Assembly: GCF_025766255.1 (NCBI RefSeq)
Contig: NW_026516695.1
Coordinates: 248,001-312,000, forward strand
Length of the DNA: 64,000 nucleotides
Direction of reading: 5' to 3'
From: Zychaea mexicana
Lineage: Eukaryota > Mucoromycota > Mucoromycetes > Mucorales > Lichtheimiaceae
Shown: positions 58,141-64,000 of the stretch, one piece after another
Layout of the letters: every line of letters starts with the position of its first letter
Numbering within the stretch: the first letter of the stretch is position 1
Notes under the pieces: model-generated
Database searches by the model: none
What the model was told of the DNA's origin: nothing
What the model saw: the letters and a program-made list of their open reading frames with translations, nothing else
Position numbers and translations under genes: made by a program

Positions 58141-60019
58141 ATACATATATATCTCTAGTACTCTTAACTATTGTCTATCTTATTGCTACAGTGTTAGTCA
58201 TAAGCATAAGATTATCTACTACTATGTACATCTTTCGCTCAGTTAAAGTAATGAAGTACTGTGCAGTATATCAGTTTGATTAAGCGTGCAGACAGATGCA
58301 AAGGGTGACGAATGAACCCTTAATCTCACCGCTCTTTTGACGTTTATCAGCAAACTTAATTGTTTCGCAACCACGCTCTATTTTTTTGTTCCGTACAAGG
58401 GTACCACTTTATCAGATACAGTTTGGTTGATTCTCTCCGCGGGATAGTTGAGTGTAACAATTTGGACATAAGCTATATCCGACGAACAGCAAGAACGTTC
58501 CTATGTAGCCCCATAAAGCAACTGTAGCCCAAAGCAGTAATAGTCACCAGATGATATATAGCAGGTATATTTGCCAGTTTGTGGTGTGAACTGTTGGTTA
58601 TAGCGCGATAAAGAAAAATGAGGGCCCATGTGGTTGCTGCAGATCAGCATCCTTTTGTAAAATTTGCAGTATCAAAGGAGGTTTAGTCTGACTTCCCTGG
58701 AGGCGGATTCAAAGAGACCCAGAAGCAGTACGATCTTTTTCGTTATTTACTATCCCAGCAACCCTTTGCATTTCTCGGTAAGTAGGGACTTTTCACAGGG
58801 TTGCACATGGCGATTACTCAATCATAAACCCTTTTATCACAGAGAGTACACACACGCGCGCCGCGCCAGTTTTCGCACAAACCTCGAACCACTAGCGCAC
58901 ACAAACCAAAAAGAACGTGTGTGTAGCGTAAACTGAGATAAAAATAACCTTAGTCGGTTTCGGTAGCACAAAAGAAAAGTGGACAAGTGCGATAAGTGGG
59001 GCATTTTGGCTGCTAAGTTTGTAAACCAGTGAGTCGGATTATCAAACCGAAGGCAAATTAATTTCTTAAAAAAGAAGTGCTTATGTTTGTATGGAAAACA
59101 TAAACAAACAATAAACATTGGGAAGGAGTAAAAGGGCCGATTTAAGGGCAAAAGCATTGATGTGGTGTTATTGTACATGTATGGGAAATTAGCTGCACTC
59201 TCCCAGACCAACCCAACCCCCATAAAAGCATTTTTCTTTTTTTTGCGATTGCTTGTGAAAAAAGCGGGAACCAACGGGGAGGGGAGAGAAGAAGAGATCT
59301 TGAATTGTATAACATGGAGCACAAAAAAGTAAGAGCCTTGATACTAACAGGCAAACGATCACATTCACAGTAAAGGAAGAAGGGAGTGAAAAAGTAAAGT
59401 TCGGCTTTTGTCATTGTAAACTGCTTGTATATAGATAATAAACATAAACTTAAACTTTAACAAATCACATCTCGTTAGTTAGACTTGATACTGATTAAGC
59501 GCAACGGGTGATCTTGCATATTAGGGTGATCATCTTATTGAATGAGAGCCATACAAAGTAGCCACGCCCACAACAGAACAAAATGTCGATCGGCCCCAGT
59601 TTATCAAAGGGCTAGTAGTAGCAATAGACGGCCGCCCAACCAGATGATCTACACCTAGTAGTACATAGTGATGTTATACTCTAGAAAGGATTAACGAGAG
59701 CCAAATATACATACTTTATTTTACAAAGAAAAAAGATTTTCACAACGCGTGACAGACAAAATAAACCGAAGAAGAAAATAATAAAAAATGGAATAACAAA
59801 TGCAACAAATGGTGAACAAAAGATACATATAAACACAGGGTTGGGGAGGAAAGGGGATTGGTGAAGAGAAATTTAGAAAGTTTCGTTTTTGCTTTCAATG
59901 GAGGAACGTGTGTTGCGAGAGAGTATAGAAGGGAAAGATGATACTGATATATGTGGGATGAATGATACTATGGGGGTGGATGTTAGAAGAAGGAGGAATA
60001 TGATTGTTATTTTTTTCTT
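58141..60019. other. Intergenic, convergent 3' ends
   Basis: About 1.9 kb between the pyrophosphatase and homeobox genes. No coding region, RNA gene or clear repeat recognised. Confidence 0.45.
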
Positions 60020-61941
60020 TTAGCTCAAGAAGCTACACGGTTCCGCCATGAACGGCGTAGCGGCTGTGGCCGCCATTGGATTCCAGTACATGTACGAGGA
60101 CGATGGCTGTGAGTGAAACATGGGATCTTCAATGATGGAGGTAGCATCAGCAGCTGTAGTAGGCTGATATGCCGCAGTCAATGCAGTTGGAATAGGCGTC
60201 TCGATGAATCGTACAAGACGACGCGTCTCCTCGTGCTTATCCATCAAATTCAGGAACTCTTGTTTCATGTGATGAGCCACACCTTTAAGCGAATGGCGAA
60301 AGAACCTCGATGCTTGCTTTCCTTCAGTGAAATCGCTGCATTGAATCCACTGTTGCTCTTGTTGCTGTTCATCATCTCCAATGGGGCTGTCTTCCTCCTT
60401 TTGTTGCTGCATGTAGAACTGGGGCGGTTCACTAATGTCGAAATGTACATCGGCAAGGACATCACAATCGCCAGCAATGTATTCGATACTTGCAACGGCT
60501 TCCAAGGAAATCTCCATACGGAACAGACTGCCATTATCGGCAATGTGCCACGCAAACATGCGTCGGTCGGGCTGATATACGCATAATAGATCGTTTGAGC
60601 GTAGCTTGAGTCGATGCCAAGAACCAATGGTCAATGTGGTTGCGTTCAATGATGTGTTGTTGTTATTATTGTTATTATTAATTTCGTCTACGTGTTGGTG
60701 TTCTTGCGATGATGTTTGGCTACTCTCACTGCCACCGCTGCTGCTGGTAGTGCTTGTTGCAGGGGGTGTCATCATGAGACTCGATGGGTCAATGGTGGTC
60801 ACTATGGGGTCGCTAAGTGCCCTCACAGGGCTGACGAGTTCACCAGTAGTCGGATCAGAGACTGCTAAACCGACAGATTGAGTGCGATCAAATGCATCTA
60901 GTAGTTATCAGTTGCTGTTTAGCTTATATGTATTTACCATAGAGTATATATATGTATAAGGGTGGGCCATAGAGAAGTAGACTTACCAGGTGTACACCAA
61001 AGGTCATTGGCCATGGTCGTTGGTGCGGGAGGTGTTGCAGCTGGTGTGGTAGGCGCATAACCAAAATCTGAGGTGGTTAACATGGCAGTTGGGCCAGCAT
61101 CCGGGACAGGCACCAAAGTGGGTATGGTCGAGTTGTTATAAGGATGAGTTGGAGTGGCGGAAGATGTAGGTGATGATACAGTGGTGGTGTCGGGCCATTG
61201 CTGCTGGTGATGAGGATGCGTCGGAGGATAATAGAGGTGGGAAGGTGGCGGAGTAGTGGTGGTGGTGGTGGTCGATGTGGGTTGTTGTTGCACAGGATGA
61301 TGTTGCTGGATGGTATCAACGCTTTGGGCACGAGGAAGCGGCACTCGTGTAGATGGAGAAGTAGTAGGATAAGGTTGTGGACAGTAGTACTGTTGTTGCT
61401 GCTGCTGCTGATGATGATGATGATGAGGCTGAAGAGGCATCAACGGTGGGCCATGCTGATGGTGCTGGTGCTGTTGATGATGAGGACTACCATATGGATG
61501 AGCACCATACTGCTGTTGATGGTAATGGTACAGCTGAGCACGAATAGAAGCCTGTTGCATCTGCATTTGCGCGCGCTTCTGCATGTGTTTGACTTTGGCT
61601 CGTCTGTTTTGGAACCAAATTTGAATCGATCGTTCGCTCATTTGTAGTCGTTCTGCAAGCTGCTTGCGAAGTTTGCTGTTTGGACTGACATTGACAGCGA
61701 ATGTATCTTCAAGCACAGCCAGCTGCTCTGCAGTGGCCCGAGTGCGCTTCTTTGTTGGCGTGGGCGTTGTTGTTGAGGTCTTGCTAGTAGTAGTAGGGTT
61801 GTTATTGTGTTGTTGCTCAATAGACTTTGCCGTCGCTAGCGATGAACTCGAAGAAGCTTCGCTGCTGCTGCTGCTGCTAATAGCATTACTAGTAGCCTCA
61901 CTTGCCGCAGATTGCGAGACTTGTGATGAATCGGTTGACAT
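60020..61941 (-). CDS. Homeodomain transcription factor (fungal Phx1-like)
   Basis: Nuclear DNA-binding factor. Exons 61941-60987 and 60897-60020 give 610 aa. A Ser/Thr-rich N-terminus leads to a homeodomain at about residues 64-123: KKRTRATAEQLAVLEDTFAVN, then LRKQLAERLQMSERSIQIWFQNRRAKVKH, with the invariant WFQNRR helix 3. A long Gln/His/Pro-rich region follows (poly-Gln, poly-His and poly-Thr runs encoded by CAG/CAT microsatellites). Exon 2 holds an Asn run and a conserved-looking module, TIGSWHRLKLRSNDLLCVYQPDRRMFAWHIADNGSLFRMEISLEAVASIEY. That module resembles the domain found after the homeodomain in S. pombe phx1-type proteins (from memory). The low-complexity runs suggest activation or condensate-forming regions. 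The target genes cannot be told from sequence. Confidence 0.9.
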
Positions 61942-64000
61942 TTTTTACAAGGTATAATTCTCAAAAGATGGGGAAGAAACCGAAAAAAAAATGGCGTTGT
62001 TTATAAGGGCGGTGGTAGAGAGAGCAAGAGAAAGAAAAGGGGGTTGGTTCAGATGGTTCAGATGTTGGTTTGGAGATAGACGAGGGTTGTAATGGTGGTG
62101 GAGATGAAGATGAAGATGATGGTGGATACGATGGATAAAGTGATGTAGGTTAGATTGGTAAATAAAAACGATGGTAAGCGGGGTTAGGGATTGGAATAGT
62201 ATGATCGGGACGCGAACCCAAGTGGAAAGAAAGAAAGGGAGAAGTGTAGGAATGAGGGGAGCGAGAAGGCAGCACGAGCTGGAGTTCTGCGCAAAACGAA
62301 AGAAAGAAAAGTGGAAGAAGAGAACGGTAAAAGAAAGAAGAACAAGCGAGGAGGGGAGGGATAAAAAAGAATAAAAATTGGCTCGCAAAACGTGTAGCCT
62401 TATTTAGTCTTTTTTTTTTCTCAGAGAGAGAAGGGAGGGCAAGTGGTGTGGGTCGTAGTCGCTGCTGATGCAGCAAGTGATAGTATATGAGGGTGTCTTG
62501 ACCGGAAAAAAATCAGAATCGCAGTCGCATCCCCGCGACGGCTTTACTCTGCTCCCCCTTATACTTCAACTGGGATCTCTTCTTCCACCCTACCCCACCC
62601 CCCAAATAGTTGCTCCAGATAAAGTATAGCTTGTGTGGTACATACTCTTTTTTTTCTTTTCCAGCAGCAGCACAAAGCCGCTTTGACGATTTTATACCGC
62701 GACACCATGTAACGCAGACCGGTCAAGGACAGTTACCAGCACACAGTACATAGGCACCGAGGCACAAAGGTGAAGAGATTGCCAAGTCAAGTTGCTGGTG
62801 TTTATACCGTAAACAATGGCTAGATACGGGGTTGCCACCCAACCGTCGCGTAGCAAACAATAACAAGAAGAGAAGCCTCCCTTCCCTTTGCTATAATCTG
62901 GCCCCCAGGGGTCGTATATTGTAGGTTTTTCTCCAAGTCTGCTGTCAATTGTTCACCATCCATCATCATACCTGCAAATTCCTTGGATAGCCAGTCCCAG
63001 CCTCAGCCCCCCCCCAAGTCAGCCTAGAGCTGGTTGTGTATGTATAATACGAGAAAGGAGCATGCGTTCCGACTGAACAAGGTCCTTCTTCTCACGTTAA
63101 TGCTTCCCACTACTTGCTCTGTTGGGAAACACGACACGTTGTCTCTTTTCAAACTCCTTGATCCAGTTACTATAAACAGTATGAAGATCATTTCTATCTC
63201 CCCTCTTTTTTTTTATCCCAGCCTGAAACCGCCTGCTATCCGCCCGCTCCACCAAAACATTCGATACAGCCCACACTTTCAACCACACGATCCTTTGCCA
63301 ACATTCGTCTTTCATGTCTTGTTCAGTAAACAAAAGTGGTATGACACACACACGCACACGCGAACTCAAAGAGAGAGATATTATCGGAATGTTTGCGATA
63401 AACAACCCACGCTATTCAAAAAACCAACTCTAACCTTGTCTATTGTCAACCCATTTTTCTGGGTAACATTTTCCTTTGCTTGTCCTGTGTGCAACATCCA
63501 CAAAAATCAAGAAACCAGACGCAGCACATGACTTGGACCCACACACAAGAAAACACGGACTTTTGACCCATTGCGCGCGTGAATTTCCCTCGATCTTTCA
63601 TCTTTGTCAGTCAAGGGAAGCTTTTGTTACGTTGGCGTAAAAACGCTCATCTAAAGCACACTACATATCAAGCAAAACGGAGAAAATTGGGCCAAAAAAT
63701 AAAACAAGGAGGAACAGGCAAGGGTTATATCACACCTTTGAAGAGAGTTTTGAGATCATCAGCAGAAACGATGACTTGCTAAGATATCTGCGGCGTGTGT
63801 ATCCTCGAGCTTCCTAGGTCGAAAAAAAACAGTGTCTGTTCTTCTTCGCCATTGCTTTTTCTTGTGGAATGGAAGGTGCGCGGTGCAACCATTTAGTGTA
63901 AACCAGATCGGCCGTTTTTTTTTCGCTTTTTCCTCGTTCAAAAAGAAGCACGTGCACTTTTTACCCGCACAGCGACGCACACGCACAGTCAAAAAAAAAT
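61942..64000. promoter_or_regulatory. Long upstream region of the homeobox gene
   Basis: About 2 kb before the homeobox start to the window edge, with purine-rich tracts (61980-62400), poly-T/poly-A runs and GC-rich islets. No supportable coding region on either strand. A long leader or promoter is plausible for a regulatory gene. Confidence 0.4.

Overview
The window is eukaryotic and most likely from a filamentous fungus. Genes are compact with many short GT-AG introns of about 50-100 bp. The content is fungal: a Yap1/Pap1-type bZIP factor, a GH18 chitinase, a membrane-tethered GH5 glucanase, a GPI-type wall protein, thaumatin-like secreted proteins and F-box/TPR/LRR proteins. The mixture points to an early-diverging group such as Mucoromycota; that placement is inference. 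All exon boundaries were traced by hand from splice signals, reading phase and remembered family motifs. No alignment was run.

Layout. Positions 1-3.3 kb have no supportable gene. A divergent pair follows: PUS7/TruD pseudouridine synthase (minus, 13 exons) and Mediator subunit Med20 (plus, 4 exons), sharing a 588 bp intergenic region. Next come a GPI-anchored wall-type protein (minus), an F-box/WD-repeat protein (plus), and two almost identical thaumatin-like genes in a large inverted duplication (12.9-16.3 kb). Then come a type II membrane exo-beta-1,3-glucanase (plus), a secreted Cys-containing protein (minus), a DHHC palmitoyltransferase (plus, 10 exons), a disordered Gln/Ser-rich protein (minus) and a bZIP factor (minus).

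From 28 to 37.7 kb the sequence is mobile or repetitive. It holds a Mutator-like (MULE) transposase gene, probably broken by a frameshift, lying between inverted repeats at 28.2-28.9 and 35.4-36.0 kb. Beside it is a nested palindrome/direct-repeat complex with a short minisatellite (35.1-37.7 kb).

Ordinary genes resume with an RPAP3-like co-chaperone (plus), a Sec14/CRAL-TRIO protein (plus), a METTL21-like methyltransferase (plus) and a GH18 chitinase (minus). A decayed F-box/LRR paralogue precedes the intact TPR/F-box/LRR gene, and a wax-synthase-like MBOAT pseudogene with in-frame stops follows it. The window ends with an inorganic pyrophosphatase that has a signal peptide (plus) and a homeodomain factor (minus).

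Themes. Several genes serve the cell wall or surface (GPI protein, thaumatin pair, glucanase, chitinase, secreted pyrophosphatase). Others belong to RNA and transcription (Pus7, Med20, RPAP3, bZIP, homeobox). No operon-like or obviously new multi-gene system is evident. The most unusual features are the inverted thaumatin pair with different promoters, the signal-peptide pyrophosphatase, the ARF-like N-terminus of Pus7, the microexons, and the repeat family with a conserved unknown reading frame beside the MULE.
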